Assembly: GCF_010993955.1 (NCBI RefSeq)
Contig: NZ_WIXL01000001.1
Location: 525,235-589,234 of the forward strand
Length of the DNA: 64,000 nucleotides
Origin: Oceanobacillus halotolerans
Lineage (GTDB): Bacteria > Bacillota > Bacilli > Bacillales > Amphibacillaceae
Reading direction: 5' to 3'
In this document: piece by piece, positions 1 to 9,077 of the stretch
Layout of the letters: each line of letters starts with the position of its first letter
Position numbering within the stretch: the stretch's first letter is position 1
Notes under the pieces: model-generated
Database searches by the model: none
The model's input: only the letters and a program-made list of their open reading frames with translations
What the model was told of the DNA's origin: nothing
Made by a program: the position numbers and the translations under genes

Positions 1-40
1 CCGTGGAAAGCGACTGGCTGGAGCGGAAATCAACCAAACT
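1..40 (+). repeat. Edge of a Bacillaceae dispersed repeat
   Basis: The first bases, CCGTGGAAAGCG followed by CTGGAGCGGAAATC, resemble the terminal part of the repeat seen in full at 12010-12252, where CCGCGGAAAGCG lies at 12222-12233. The rest of the element is outside the window. Nothing else is recognisable before the first gene apart from its ribosome binding site (AAACGAGGGG). Confidence 0.45.
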
Positions 41-120
41 ATTTTACTGCGTCTAATATGGAAAATACGACGTTTACTAACATTTTGACTAGTAATCCTT
101 AAGGAAACGAGGGGTATGAC

Positions 121-1560
121 ATGGAGGAACAATATCCAGATTGGCTATCAAAACAAATAATAGCTGGAGCACGTGGGTTTAACCTTGATACGTACTTGGT
201 AGCATTAGAAGGCTGGAGACGTGGCTTGTCGCTAGAATGGTATTATGAGCCTTCTGATGTAACCGATCTTAAGATTATTGGATTTCAGCCATTAGGAAAA
301 ACCTTCTCATTGCGTTCTGATGAGAAAACACACTTTTTCTATCGTTCAAGAGGAGATAAAGTAGCTAATCAAGCTGTCGATATTGCATCAAGTAAAGAAG
401 ATACAAAAGCATACCTCTCCAAAGCTGGTGTTCCAGTTCCTCAAGGGATACGATTTTACCAACAGGAACGTGATGAAGCAATTTTAAATGAAGCTTTATC
501 TTTAGGGTTTCCATTAGTCGTAAAACCAACATATGGAAGCTTAGGCAAGGGTGTCATTACCAATATCCGGACGAAAGAAAAGCTACTAGAGAGTATCACC
601 TATGTGCGAGATGAGCTCGGATTTACCGACTTAATTATTGAACGCTTTGTGCAGGGTGATGATGTTAGGGTTTATGTAGTAGGAGATTCCGTTTTAGGCG
701 CAGTTAAACGAGTTCCTGCAAATGTCGTGGGCGATGGCATTCATTCTATAGAAGATCTTATCAAAGAGAAGAATAAGGCTAAAAAAACGAATCCACATTT
801 ATCTACTCGGTTAATAAAAACAAATGATCAACTAACGAAATATTTACAGGACCAACAGCTATCACTTCAAGATGTACCAGCAAAAGATGAAGTGATTTAT
901 TTGAATGGAAAAAGCAATATTTCAGCTGGTGGTGACTCGATTGATGTGACAGATGAATTACCAGCTACGATAAAGGAAATAGCCGTGCAAGCTGTACAAG
1001 CCATACCAGATTTGAAACATGCTGGGTTAGATTTGATAATGGATGATGATCAAGCAACTGTTATTGAAATAAATGCTACAGCAGGAATTGCACTTCATAT
1101 TTTTCCGCTGTATGGAAAACGAAGAAATATACCCGCGGGCATTATTGATTACTATTTCCCTGAAACAAAAGGATTAGCAGACCAAAGAAAGCAAATTTAT
1201 TTTGATTATAAAACCATCCTGAGGTTATTACGTAGTCATGTTGCACAACAGTTAGAAGTTCCTAATGCTCCAGCAGGAAAATTACATGCAAGACGGTATG
1301 TTATTACTGGTAAAGTCCAGGGTGTCGGTTTTCGAAAATGGATACGTAAACAAGCTATAAAACAAGGGTTGCACGGTTATACGAGAAATTTAAAAAATGG
1401 AAAAGTAGTTGTCGTTGTAGCTGGAATTGATGAGCAGATAGTCGATGGGTTTCAAGAGATATGTCAAAAAGGACCAAAGCGTGCCGAGGTATCCGAGGTG
1501 AAAGCATATCCATGGGAAAAACAAATACGGATTGGCTTTGAAATTAGAGATGATAACTAA
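121..1560 (+). CDS. ATP-grasp ligase fused to acylphosphatase
   Basis: The 479-residue protein has an N-terminal domain (about 1-100), an ATP-grasp fold (about 100-350) and a C-terminal acylphosphatase domain (about 391-476). The ATP-grasp part resembles cyanophycin synthetase: a Lys/Gly-rich loop near 134-147, a PANVVGDG segment, and metal-binding VIEINA near 320. The acylphosphatase part keeps the signature GKVQGVGFR with catalytic Arg405, and RNLKNG with Asn423. ATP-grasp enzymes join a carboxylate to an amine through an acylphosphate, the bond type acylphosphatases cleave, so the fused domain could edit or discharge intermediates; that is inference. A cytoplasmic location is likely because no signal peptide is seen. 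The gene leads a co-directional set with a CapA-like gene and a paralogue. Substrate unknown. Confidence 0.85.
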   Translation: MEEQYPDWLSKQIIAGARGFNLDTYLVALEGWRRGLSLEWYYEPSDVTDLKIIGFQPLGKTFSLRSDEKTHFFYRSRGDKVANQAVDIASSKEDTKAYLSKAGVPVPQGIRFYQQERDEAILNEALSLGFPLVVKPTYGSLGKGVITNIRTKEKLLESITYVRDELGFTDLIIERFVQGDDVRVYVVGDSVLGAVKRVPANVVGDGIHSIEDLIKEKNKAKKTNPHLSTRLIKTNDQLTKYLQDQQLSLQDVPAKDEVIYLNGKSNISAGGDSIDVTDELPATIKEIAVQAVQAIPDLKHAGLDLIMDDDQATVIEINATAGIALHIFPLYGKRRNIPAGIIDYYFPETKGLADQRKQIYFDYKTILRLLRSHVAQQLEVPNAPAGKLHARRYVITGKVQGVGFRKWIRKQAIKQGLHGYTRNLKNGKVVVVVAGIDEQIVDGFQEICQKGPKRAEVSEVKAYPWEKQIRIGFEIRDDN

Positions 1561-1605
1561 CATAACATTAAGCGCAAGCTAACCGTTTAGAAGAGAGGGT
1601 TCAGG

Positions 1606-2658
1606 ATGATGGACAATCAAAGTCGAAAAGTAACATTAGCTGCTACTGGGGATATTTTACTGCATGATCGTTTATATAACAAAGCAAAAATAGGAAAAGA
1701 TCGCTATGACTTCAGTGAATTATTAGCAGAAGCAAAACCGTTATTTAAGAAGGATTACCTAACTATTGTCAATCAAGAGTCGATCATTGGAGGGGTTGAA
1801 TTAGGATTATCCAACTTTCCACATTTTAATAGTCCTATGGAAATAGGACATACGTTAAAAGATTTTAATGTCGATATTGTCAACCTGGCAAATAATCATG
1901 TGCTAGATAAAGGAGAAGAAGGCATTTTAAGGTCGATTGAGAATTGGAATAAACTTGGAATGCCTTATGTTGGTGCTTATAACTCTCCAGATGATCAAAA
2001 GACCCTTCGTATTTTTCATAAAAATGGCTTAAGGGTTTGCTTTATTTCCTATACAAAGCGTATGAAGGGAATGAAAATACCGAGCAATAAACGATATTTA
2101 GTGAATACATTTGAGGGTGCGAATGTGTTGCCGATTGGAAAGTTTATTCGCCAACTGAAAAAGATGGACGTAGCTGATGTTATCGTATTGTCTATTCACT
2201 ATGGGAAAGAATACCATATGCTTCCAACGTCAGATCAGAAGGAAATTACTGCATCATTGTCAGATGCGGGAGCCGATGTTATTTTAGGACATCATCCCCA
2301 TGTGTTGCAACCACCTTCATACATATTAAATTCAAGAGGTGTTGATTCCTTTGCTATATATTCACTAGGTAATTTCTTTTCCGGACAAAAGGGTATTTAT
2401 AGACAAATAGGTGCCTTTTTAACAGTAGATATTGAAAAGTCATCCCAAAACGCTATCGTAAATATAACGAAACCAGAAATGAAACTGACATTTGTTGATA
2501 CAACTGATAAAAAGGACTATAAACTCTACTTATTAGAGGATATTGTAAAGGAACGAGAGATTATTAAGACGCATATGGGTGATTTTCATGCAAAAGAGGT
2601 ATATCAACGAATTACACAACATATGAGGAAATGGATTCCTGATATGCCTGTATCCTAG
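1606..2658 (+). CDS. CapA-family (PGA_cap) metallophosphoesterase-like protein
   Basis: This 350-residue protein has the order of motifs typical of the poly-gamma-glutamate CapA/PgsA domain: GDILLHDR near residue 15, NQES near 58, NLANNHVLDKG near 93, and ILGHHPHVLQ near 226, which supply the metal ligands of a calcineurin-like fold. It has no N-terminal membrane anchor, unlike membrane-bound CapA of Bacillus capsule operons. It sits 45 bp after the ATP-grasp/acylphosphatase gene and 49 bp before the second ATP-grasp gene, so the three are probably one operon. In capsule systems CapA acts with an amide ligase in making or exporting polyglutamate. A similar role with these ATP-grasp proteins is inference. 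Ribosome binding site AGAGAGGG. Confidence 0.85.
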   Translation: MMDNQSRKVTLAATGDILLHDRLYNKAKIGKDRYDFSELLAEAKPLFKKDYLTIVNQESIIGGVELGLSNFPHFNSPMEIGHTLKDFNVDIVNLANNHVLDKGEEGILRSIENWNKLGMPYVGAYNSPDDQKTLRIFHKNGLRVCFISYTKRMKGMKIPSNKRYLVNTFEGANVLPIGKFIRQLKKMDVADVIVLSIHYGKEYHMLPTSDQKEITASLSDAGADVILGHHPHVLQPPSYILNSRGVDSFAIYSLGNFFSGQKGIYRQIGAFLTVDIEKSSQNAIVNITKPEMKLTFVDTTDKKDYKLYLLEDIVKEREIIKTHMGDFHAKEVYQRITQHMRKWIPDMPVS

Positions 2659-2707
2659 TTGAGTTATAGGCATTAAGCACATTAATTGGGTAAAGGATGA
2701 AAAAGAA

Positions 2708-4387
2708 ATGGAAAATGATAAAGCAACCTATTTAGCTCACTTAGAAGATTCAATACCTGAAGGAATTTCTGGATATAGCCTTGGTATGTATTGTGTAGCG
2801 CTTGAAGGATGGCGACGTGGACTGACACTTAAGTTTATTAATAACAATCGAAAAAAGTCTGAGTTAGATTATTCGCTAACCCTAAAGGATAAAACACATT
2901 ATTTCACCGTTACGAGGGGAGATGCTGTCCCAAGATCAGCCATTAAAGCATGTATCAATAAAAATATAACAAAAGATTACTTGTTGAAGGCTGGGGTCCC
3001 AACACCTAAGGGGGATACATTTGGTGAAGAAAATAGTGATGAGGAAATTATTCACTATGCTAACCAATTAGGGTATCCAGTCGTTTTAAAACCTTCAGAT
3101 GGTACAGGTGGACGTGGCGTTATTGCGAATATAAAAAATGAAAGTGAGTTTAAAGAAGCACTATCTTTCGTCAAATATGATTTGAAATTTGTTAAACTGA
3201 TTGTAGAGCAATATGCAAAAGGTGAAGATTATCGAATTAATGTAATTGGCGATAAAGTTGTAGCGGCATTGAAGAAAATACCAGCAAATGTAATTGGTGA
3301 CGGGAAAAATGATATTTCTACTTTAATTAAGAGAAAGAACAAGCAACGTAAAACGGTGCCTGCACTTTCTGATAAGCCGATAAAGGTAGATAAAGAAACA
3401 CATAACATATTAAAAGCTTCTGGATATACCATAGACAGTGTTCCACCGAAAGGCGAACGTATTTTTCTTAAAACAAAGAATAATATATCATCAGGTGGAG
3501 ATTCAATTGATATTACGGATGAGTTGAGTGATCACATAAAAGAAATTGCCGTCAATGCCTGTAAGGCCATCCCTGGATTAGTACAATGTGGTTTAGATAT
3601 GATGGTTGATGAAGAAAGAGATATTGGAACAGTGATTGAAGTAAACTCCAGACCACATATTAATTCACAATTGTATCCAATGGAAGGAAAAGCAAGAGAT
3701 ATTCCAAAGGAAGTAATTGATTATTATTTTCCAGAAACAGTACAACCAGATTATAGCAAAGGACCGAACTACTTTTTTGAATTTAAGTCAATCTTTGAAA
3801 CGTTCCAAAATGGTACATGCAAAGTGTTTACAGTGCCAGATTGTCCATCGGGTGATTTAACATCTACTAGGTTTATATTGGAAGGGAAGTTCGGGATCAA
3901 ATTTGAAAAATGGATCCAAAAGCAGGCATTGAGGCTTCGATTAAATGGTTACCTAAAATACATAACAAATAGTAGAATATCTGTTGTGATATCAGGGCCA
4001 ACAGAGTCTGTTGATAAGTTTAGAAAAATGCTAAACCAGGATGGTTCTGCTAAAGCTGAGGTGGGTAATGTGGAGGAAAAAACAAGAAATAAACCAGTTA
4101 AAGTTGGCTTTGAAATTAAGGGATCCCCTTTTGCTAGTGGTGAATTGAAAAAAGGAAATGACGTGAAAGAAGATGGCTACCATCCAGTTTATTTTGACTA
4201 TTCTACCGCAAAGCAAACGAGGGGCTCTAAAAAGAAACGTAAAAAAGGAAACAATAAGGGAACATCGGATTTGACCTTAAAACAGGAAAGAGACTTCTAT
4301 AAAAAGAAATATGAAGAAGTATTGAATAGTACATCTTGGAAATTAACTAAACCTATTCGAGCAATCGGACGGTTGCTAAAAAAATAA
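2708..4387 (+). CDS. ATP-grasp protein with degenerate acylphosphatase domain and SW-tail
   Basis: This 559-residue paralogue of the gene at 121 aligns over its N-terminal domain (GYSLGMYCVALEGWRRG), ATP-grasp core (PSDGTGGRGV, VPPKGERIFL, VIEVNSRPH) and acylphosphatase-like region. In that last region the catalytic Arg is replaced by Glu400 (GIKFEKW) and the catalytic Asn by Tyr418, so it should be inactive as an acylphosphatase. The protein continues with a basic Lys-rich linker (about 505-525), a short coiled coil (RDFYKKKYEEV) and the tail NSTSWKLTKPIRAIG. The same tail ends the two YheC/YheD proteins at 15.6 and 17.1 kb. It may be a ligase subunit that has lost the editing activity. Substrate unknown; it is probably co-transcribed with the two upstream genes. 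Confidence 0.85.
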   Translation: MENDKATYLAHLEDSIPEGISGYSLGMYCVALEGWRRGLTLKFINNNRKKSELDYSLTLKDKTHYFTVTRGDAVPRSAIKACINKNITKDYLLKAGVPTPKGDTFGEENSDEEIIHYANQLGYPVVLKPSDGTGGRGVIANIKNESEFKEALSFVKYDLKFVKLIVEQYAKGEDYRINVIGDKVVAALKKIPANVIGDGKNDISTLIKRKNKQRKTVPALSDKPIKVDKETHNILKASGYTIDSVPPKGERIFLKTKNNISSGGDSIDITDELSDHIKEIAVNACKAIPGLVQCGLDMMVDEERDIGTVIEVNSRPHINSQLYPMEGKARDIPKEVIDYYFPETVQPDYSKGPNYFFEFKSIFETFQNGTCKVFTVPDCPSGDLTSTRFILEGKFGIKFEKWIQKQALRLRLNGYLKYITNSRISVVISGPTESVDKFRKMLNQDGSAKAEVGNVEEKTRNKPVKVGFEIKGSPFASGELKKGNDVKEDGYHPVYFDYSTAKQTRGSKKKRKKGNNKGTSDLTLKQERDFYKKKYEEVLNSTSWKLTKPIRAIGRLLKK

Positions 4388-4555
4388 AAAGGGGCATTAA
4401 TATACCGTCTGATTTATATAAATATTTAGACATTTTGTGGTACTATAGATTATATATATATAGAAATTCACCAACTTATTGTACAGAGTTTTGAGAATAT
4501 AGGACAATGAAGGTGGCTTTCGTTTTTTACTATAGGAATAAGAAGGAGTGATAAT

Positions 4556-5548
4556 ATGAGGTTGACGAAATTAGCATTTTTTATAAGTATTGTGTTGGTT
4601 ATCTCCGGCTGTGGTTCAGATGAAGGTGGAAATGATGGTTCAAGCCAAGTTAATATTGCTACAGCAGGGACTGCGGGTATCTACTATGCATTAGGAAATG
4701 GGATTGCAAATGTTTGGTCTGATGAGGTAGAAGGGATGAAAGCTTCTGCTCAATCCTCAGCTGGTTCTCCGCAAAACATTAACTATATAAATGTGGGAGA
4801 AGCAAATGTTGCATTCTCTCAAAATGGAATTGCTTTACAGGCATGGGAAGGAACAGGTCCATTTGAAGAGCCAATCCAAAATATCCGTGCATTAACGTAT
4901 TTATATCCTAACTTAGCCTACTTTGTCGTAGGTGAAGATGAAGGCATTAATGACTTTTCTGGGCTAGAAGGGAAAGTATTAGCACCAGGTTCTGTTGGAA
5001 GTGGAACAGAACAAAATGCTAGGGAAATTCTTGACTTAGCTGGTATTAGCTATGAAGATGGTGGAAATGCAGATGTTCAATACTTAGATAATGCGGAATC
5101 TGCTAGCCAATTTACGGATGGTAAAGTGGATATGGTTTATATTGCTGGAGGATTAGGACACGCTAGCATGATGGAAATGTCAAATTCAAGAGACATAAAA
5201 ATTCTTCCAGTTGATGGTTCACTTAGGGAAAGTGTGCTAGAGGAATATCCTTGGTATTTTGAATACACAATCCCAGCAGAATCCTATAAAGGACAGCCAT
5301 CTGAAGTAGAGACTGTTGCTGTAGGGAATATGTTAATTAGTAGTGAAGACTTAGATGACGAAGCGGTATACAATATGCTAGAAACGCTTTATGGAAATAT
5401 CGATCAATTGAAAAATAACTATCAAGGGATAGCTGATTTAAAGGTAGAGGATGGATTAAATGGGGTTACGATTCCTCTACATCCAGGAGCAGTTCAGTTC
5501 TTTGAAGATAATGATATTGAAGTACCTGATGAACTTAAGCCAGAGTAG
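4556..5548 (+). CDS. TAXI-family TRAP transporter substrate-binding lipoprotein
   Basis: The 330-residue protein starts with a lipoprotein signal (hydrophobic stretch then VISGC, lipid-modified Cys19). It continues with the TAXI hallmark NIATAGTAGIYYALGNGIANVW and later PGSVGSGTEQNAREIL. TAXI proteins capture organic acids such as 2-oxoglutarate or glutamate outside the membrane and pass them to a fused TRAP permease. That permease follows 20 bp downstream, which fits. Ribosome binding site AGAAGGAG. The ligand cannot be read from the sequence. The L-2-hydroxyglutarate oxidase gene downstream makes a C5 dicarboxylate a reasonable guess, but it is separated by a hairpin and its own leader. Confidence 0.93.
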   Translation: MRLTKLAFFISIVLVISGCGSDEGGNDGSSQVNIATAGTAGIYYALGNGIANVWSDEVEGMKASAQSSAGSPQNINYINVGEANVAFSQNGIALQAWEGTGPFEEPIQNIRALTYLYPNLAYFVVGEDEGINDFSGLEGKVLAPGSVGSGTEQNAREILDLAGISYEDGGNADVQYLDNAESASQFTDGKVDMVYIAGGLGHASMMEMSNSRDIKILPVDGSLRESVLEEYPWYFEYTIPAESYKGQPSEVETVAVGNMLISSEDLDDEAVYNMLETLYGNIDQLKNNYQGIADLKVEDGLNGVTIPLHPGAVQFFEDNDIEVPDELKPE

Positions 5549-5568
5549 AACGACATAAGGATGATAGG

Positions 5569-7497
5569 ATGAGTAAGCTGAATAGTAACCCCCAAATTGA
5601 AGTGTCAGATCAAAATCGCCTTAGAGAAGTTCATAATCCTTTATGGAAATATATCATATTAGCGCTAGCCGTAAGCTTGGCATTATTTCATTTATATAAT
5701 GCCGGCTTCGGATCACTGCTTGCAATCAAATATCGAGCCATCCATATTGGCGGAATTATGGTTTTGATCTTTTTACTTATCCCTTTTCGAAAAAAGGGTT
5801 TTTACAGCAAAAAACAAGCACCAAATATCCTGGACATTCTATTAGCCATAGGTGCATTGGTGACAACTGGCTATATTGTCTTCTTTTATGACGATGTTAT
5901 ATTACGAGGCGGTATTGCAGATCAAAAGGAAATTATCTTAGGATCTATCTTTCTTCTACTCGTATTTGAAGCGACTAGAAGAACGATTGGCCTTATTTTA
6001 CCTTTATTAGCAGCACTTTTCTTTCTTTATGCCTTATATGGCGATATAGTACCAGGACCATTCAATCATGTAGGTGTATCCTATAGAAGATTGATGGAAC
6101 AAATGTATATTAGTACAGAGGGAATATTTGGTATCGCCTTGGGTACCTCTGCACAGTATATATTTTTGTTTATTCTATTCGGTGCCTTTATGGGAAAAAC
6201 TGGTATGGGACAACTCATCACTGAGCTTTCGCTTGCTGTTTCTGGAAAAAGGTATGGAGGTCCAGCTAAAGTATCGGTTTTAGCCAGTAGTACAATGGGT
6301 ACCATTAATGGTGCAGCAGTAGCTAATGTCGTGACAACTGGTTCGTTTACAATACCGTTGATGAAGAAGATAGGGTTTAAACCAGTATTTGCTGGTTCTG
6401 TAGAGGCTGTGTCATCAGCAGGTGGCCAAATTATTCCTCCTGTCATGGGAGCTGCTGCGTTTCTTTTAGCAGAATTAACCGGTATTCCATATGCAACAGT
6501 GATGATTGCAGCGATTGTTCCAGCTATTTTATATTATTTAGCCGTATGGATTATGATTGATAAGGAAGCGAGAAGGCTTAATTTAAAAGGATTATCGAAC
6601 GAAGAATTACCATCTTTAAAGGAAGCCATTATCAAAAGAGGACACATGATTCTTCCGTTATTTGTCGTGGTAGCGTTATTGCTCACTGGAATCACACCAG
6701 TATATGCTGCGTTTTTTGGCATTATCAGTGTCTGGGTGGTTAGTTCTTTTCGAAAAGAAACTCGGTTAAGTGTGAAAGAATTCATTTATACATTAGAAGA
6801 GGGTAGTAAAGGTGCGTTGGCAGTAGCTGCAGCCTGTGCGATTGTCGGTATCATTATTGGTGTCGTGTCATTAACAGGACTAGGTGTATCCTTTACATCT
6901 ATTATGCTAGATTTTACGAATGGTCAGCTATCTGTCTTATTACTATTAACGATGCTATCTTGTATTATTTTAGGAATGGGTTTACCAACATCTGCTGCTT
7001 ATATTATGGCGGCAACGGTTGCAGCACCTGTTTTAATTGAAGCTGGTGTCAGTGTCCTTGCAGCCCATCTATTTGTATTTTACTTTGCAACATTATCAAC
7101 CTTAACACCACCTGTTGCGTTGGCTTCATATGCGGCAGCTGGTGTAGCAAATACATCACCATCTAAAGTGGGGTGGACGGCATTTAGGTTGGCTATTGCA
7201 GGGTTTATTATTCCATTTGTCTTTGTGTATCAGCCATCCATTTTAATAATTGATAGTGAACCATTGTCGATTATTCTATCGATCGTAACAGCGGCATTAG
7301 GTATATACTTAATAGCTGTTTCGGTTATCGGTTTTTATAAGGTGAATTTAGGAATGGCAATTAGAGTGGCTATTTTTGCTTGTGGAATATTATTGATTTT
7401 TCCTTATTATTGGGTTAATCTAATCGGTGGCTTGATTGGGTTCTATATTTTATTTCGTGTTAATAAACGAAATCCACCCGTCAGTACAGTCTCTTAA
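5569..7497 (+). CDS. TRAP transporter permease, fused 4TM/12TM (DctQM-type)
   Basis: The 642-residue, very hydrophobic protein is of the length expected for the fused small and large TRAP permease subunits that pair with TAXI binding proteins. A short polar N-terminus precedes the DctQ-like helices. The DctM-like part has conserved Gly-rich loops such as ASSTMGTINGAAVANVVTTG and SAGGQIIPPVMGAAAF, and repeats them as GMGLPTSAAYIMAATVAAP with TLTPPVALASYAAAG. It should use a sodium gradient to import an organic acid delivered by the lipoprotein at 4556. It starts 20 bp after that gene with AGGATGATAGG upstream. A 14-bp hairpin follows 17 bp after the stop. Confidence 0.93.
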   Translation: MSKLNSNPQIEVSDQNRLREVHNPLWKYIILALAVSLALFHLYNAGFGSLLAIKYRAIHIGGIMVLIFLLIPFRKKGFYSKKQAPNILDILLAIGALVTTGYIVFFYDDVILRGGIADQKEIILGSIFLLLVFEATRRTIGLILPLLAALFFLYALYGDIVPGPFNHVGVSYRRLMEQMYISTEGIFGIALGTSAQYIFLFILFGAFMGKTGMGQLITELSLAVSGKRYGGPAKVSVLASSTMGTINGAAVANVVTTGSFTIPLMKKIGFKPVFAGSVEAVSSAGGQIIPPVMGAAAFLLAELTGIPYATVMIAAIVPAILYYLAVWIMIDKEARRLNLKGLSNEELPSLKEAIIKRGHMILPLFVVVALLLTGITPVYAAFFGIISVWVVSSFRKETRLSVKEFIYTLEEGSKGALAVAAACAIVGIIIGVVSLTGLGVSFTSIMLDFTNGQLSVLLLLTMLSCIILGMGLPTSAAYIMAATVAAPVLIEAGVSVLAAHLFVFYFATLSTLTPPVALASYAAAGVANTSPSKVGWTAFRLAIAGFIIPFVFVYQPSILIIDSEPLSIILSIVTAALGIYLIAVSVIGFYKVNLGMAIRVAIFACGILLIFPYYWVNLIGGLIGFYILFRVNKRNPPVSTVS

Positions 7498-7513
7498 CAA
7501 TAACTGAAACAAA

Positions 7514-7549
7514 AAACCCGTTCCTTTCCAAATGTAAAGGAACGGGTTT
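7514..7549. terminator. 14-bp perfect hairpin after the TAXI-TRAP operon
   Basis: Positions 7514-7527 pair perfectly with 7536-7549 around an 8-base loop. A T-tract is missing on the plus side, while the minus side would be followed by a T-rich tract from the A-run at 7511-7516. It probably still ends or stabilises the upstream transcript. Confidence 0.65.
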
Positions 7550-7720
7550 GAAATATGTAAAGGCTGTTTTCTAAAAGATCGTTGTTTTTAAAGTATGAAT
7601 CTTGAACAATAGTTAGAAATCAATGCGGCTTTTAATCGCAGTATAGGTGAACTACGATAGTGAAAAAACAATTAAGCAAGGGAAAAGACCCTACATAAAA
7701 GAATAGTTAAGGAGGAAATT

Positions 7721-8917
7721 ATGAGCATAAAATATGATTTTATTATAGCTGGAGGCGGAATTGTAGGTCTATCCACTGGGATGTGGTTAACGAAACGTTT
7801 TCCAGATGCAAAAGTACTTGTGCTAGAAAAAGAAGGTATATTGGCCTCACACCAAACTGGTCACAACAGTGGTGTTATTCATTCTGGTATTTATTATAAA
7901 CCTGGTAGCTTTAAAGCAAAATTTGCAAAAGCAGGAAGTCAGTCGATGACAGCTTTCTGTGAAGAACATCAAATCAATCATGATATTTGTAGTAAAGTGA
8001 TTGTTGCTACAAACGAAGAAGAAATGGGTTATTTAGATAACCTATACAATAGAGGGATAGAAAATGGACTAGCTATCGCTAAAATAAAAGCGGAAGAATT
8101 GAGGGAAAAAGAACCACATGTGAATGGTTTGGGGGCTATTCACGTACCAGTTGCAGGCATTGTTGACTATAAAGAAGTCAGTGAAAGGTTTGCAGAAATC
8201 ATTCAAAACGGTAATGGAGAAATTAAAGTCAATACGAAAGTTGAAAACGTGACGGAGACAGATGATGGTGCTTTTGTGGAAACAAATAACCAAACCTTTG
8301 AGACAAAATGGTTTATTAACTGTACAGGGCTATTTAGTGATCGTGTTGCCAAGGCATCAGGCTATCTGCCAGATATGAAGATTATTCCGTTTAGAGGAGA
8401 GTATTATAAACTTAAAGAAGATAAACGACATTTAGTAAAAAACTTAATTTATCCAGTACCTAATCCTAAATTTCCATTTTTAGGTGTTCATTTTACTAGA
8501 ATGGTTGACGGGAATGTAGAAGTTGGTCCAAATGCCGTTTTGGGTTTTAAACGAGAAGGATATACCAAAAAGGATTTCAATCTAAAAGATCTATATGAAG
8601 TCTTAGGGTATACGGGCTTTTGGAAATTAGCAAAAGATTATATGCGTGAGGGAATCGATGAAACAGTACGTTCCTTTAGTAAATCACTATTTGTGAAAGA
8701 TGTACAACGCCTAGTACCAGCAATCAAAGAGGAGGATTTAATACCAGCTGAAGCAGGTGTACGAGCTCAAGCCTTAAAAAGCGATGGACAATTAGTAGAT
8801 GATTTTGAAATTATTGTTGGGAAAAGCTCTATCCATGTATGTAATGCACCATCACCAGCTGCAACAGCGTCGATTGAAATTGGGAAATATATTTCATCCA
8901 AAATCCCCCATATTTGA
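7721..8917 (+). CDS. lhgO: L-2-hydroxyglutarate oxidase (FAD-dependent)
   Basis: The 398-residue enzyme matches the LhgO/YgaF family in length and motifs: FAD-binding IIAGGGIVGLSTG at residues 8-20, followed by a HQTGHNSGVIHSGIYY segment and a PGSFKAK segment. A later EAGVRAQ and the C-terminal NAPSPAATASIEIGKYI complete the FAD site. It oxidises L-2-hydroxyglutarate to 2-oxoglutarate, removing a by-product of promiscuous dehydrogenases and passing electrons to the membrane quinone pool in characterised homologues. It has its own AAGGAGGAA site and lies after the TRAP hairpin, so it is likely transcribed separately. Closely related FAD oxidoreductases of the DAO fold are the alternative, but the HNSGVIHSGIYY signature favours LhgO. 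Confidence 0.92.
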   Translation: MSIKYDFIIAGGGIVGLSTGMWLTKRFPDAKVLVLEKEGILASHQTGHNSGVIHSGIYYKPGSFKAKFAKAGSQSMTAFCEEHQINHDICSKVIVATNEEEMGYLDNLYNRGIENGLAIAKIKAEELREKEPHVNGLGAIHVPVAGIVDYKEVSERFAEIIQNGNGEIKVNTKVENVTETDDGAFVETNNQTFETKWFINCTGLFSDRVAKASGYLPDMKIIPFRGEYYKLKEDKRHLVKNLIYPVPNPKFPFLGVHFTRMVDGNVEVGPNAVLGFKREGYTKKDFNLKDLYEVLGYTGFWKLAKDYMREGIDETVRSFSKSLFVKDVQRLVPAIKEEDLIPAEAGVRAQALKSDGQLVDDFEIIVGKSSIHVCNAPSPAATASIEIGKYISSKIPHI

Positions 8918-8920
8918 GAC

Positions 8921-8976
8921 AAATCAACTTGAATTAGATAGATCTAATCTACCTGATTCAGGTTGATTTATTTTAA
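8921..8976 (+). terminator. Terminator after lhgO
   Basis: Positions 8921-8934 pair with 8956-8969 (one G-U), with an inner TAGAT/ATCTA stem, followed by the T-rich TTATTTTAATT. Confidence 0.75.
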
Positions 8977-9007
8977 TTATCCTAAAAATGGAATGCTTAT
9001 TATACTC

Positions 9008-9036
9008 TTGAAAAAAATATTTTTTTAATAGATACT
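9008..9036 (+). promoter_or_regulatory. Promoter of the amidase gene, matching that of the glucosaminidase gene
   Basis: TTGAAA (9008-9013), a 17-bp spacer and GATACT (9031-9036), then AGATAAGT. The same arrangement, TTGAAA-N17-GATACT then ATATAAGT, precedes the second autolysin gene. This suggests shared control by the vegetative sigma factor, or possibly by SigD. Confidence 0.55.
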
Positions 9037-9077
9037 AGATAAGTAATAAACTATCTAAATAAGGAGGTGAGACTAGA

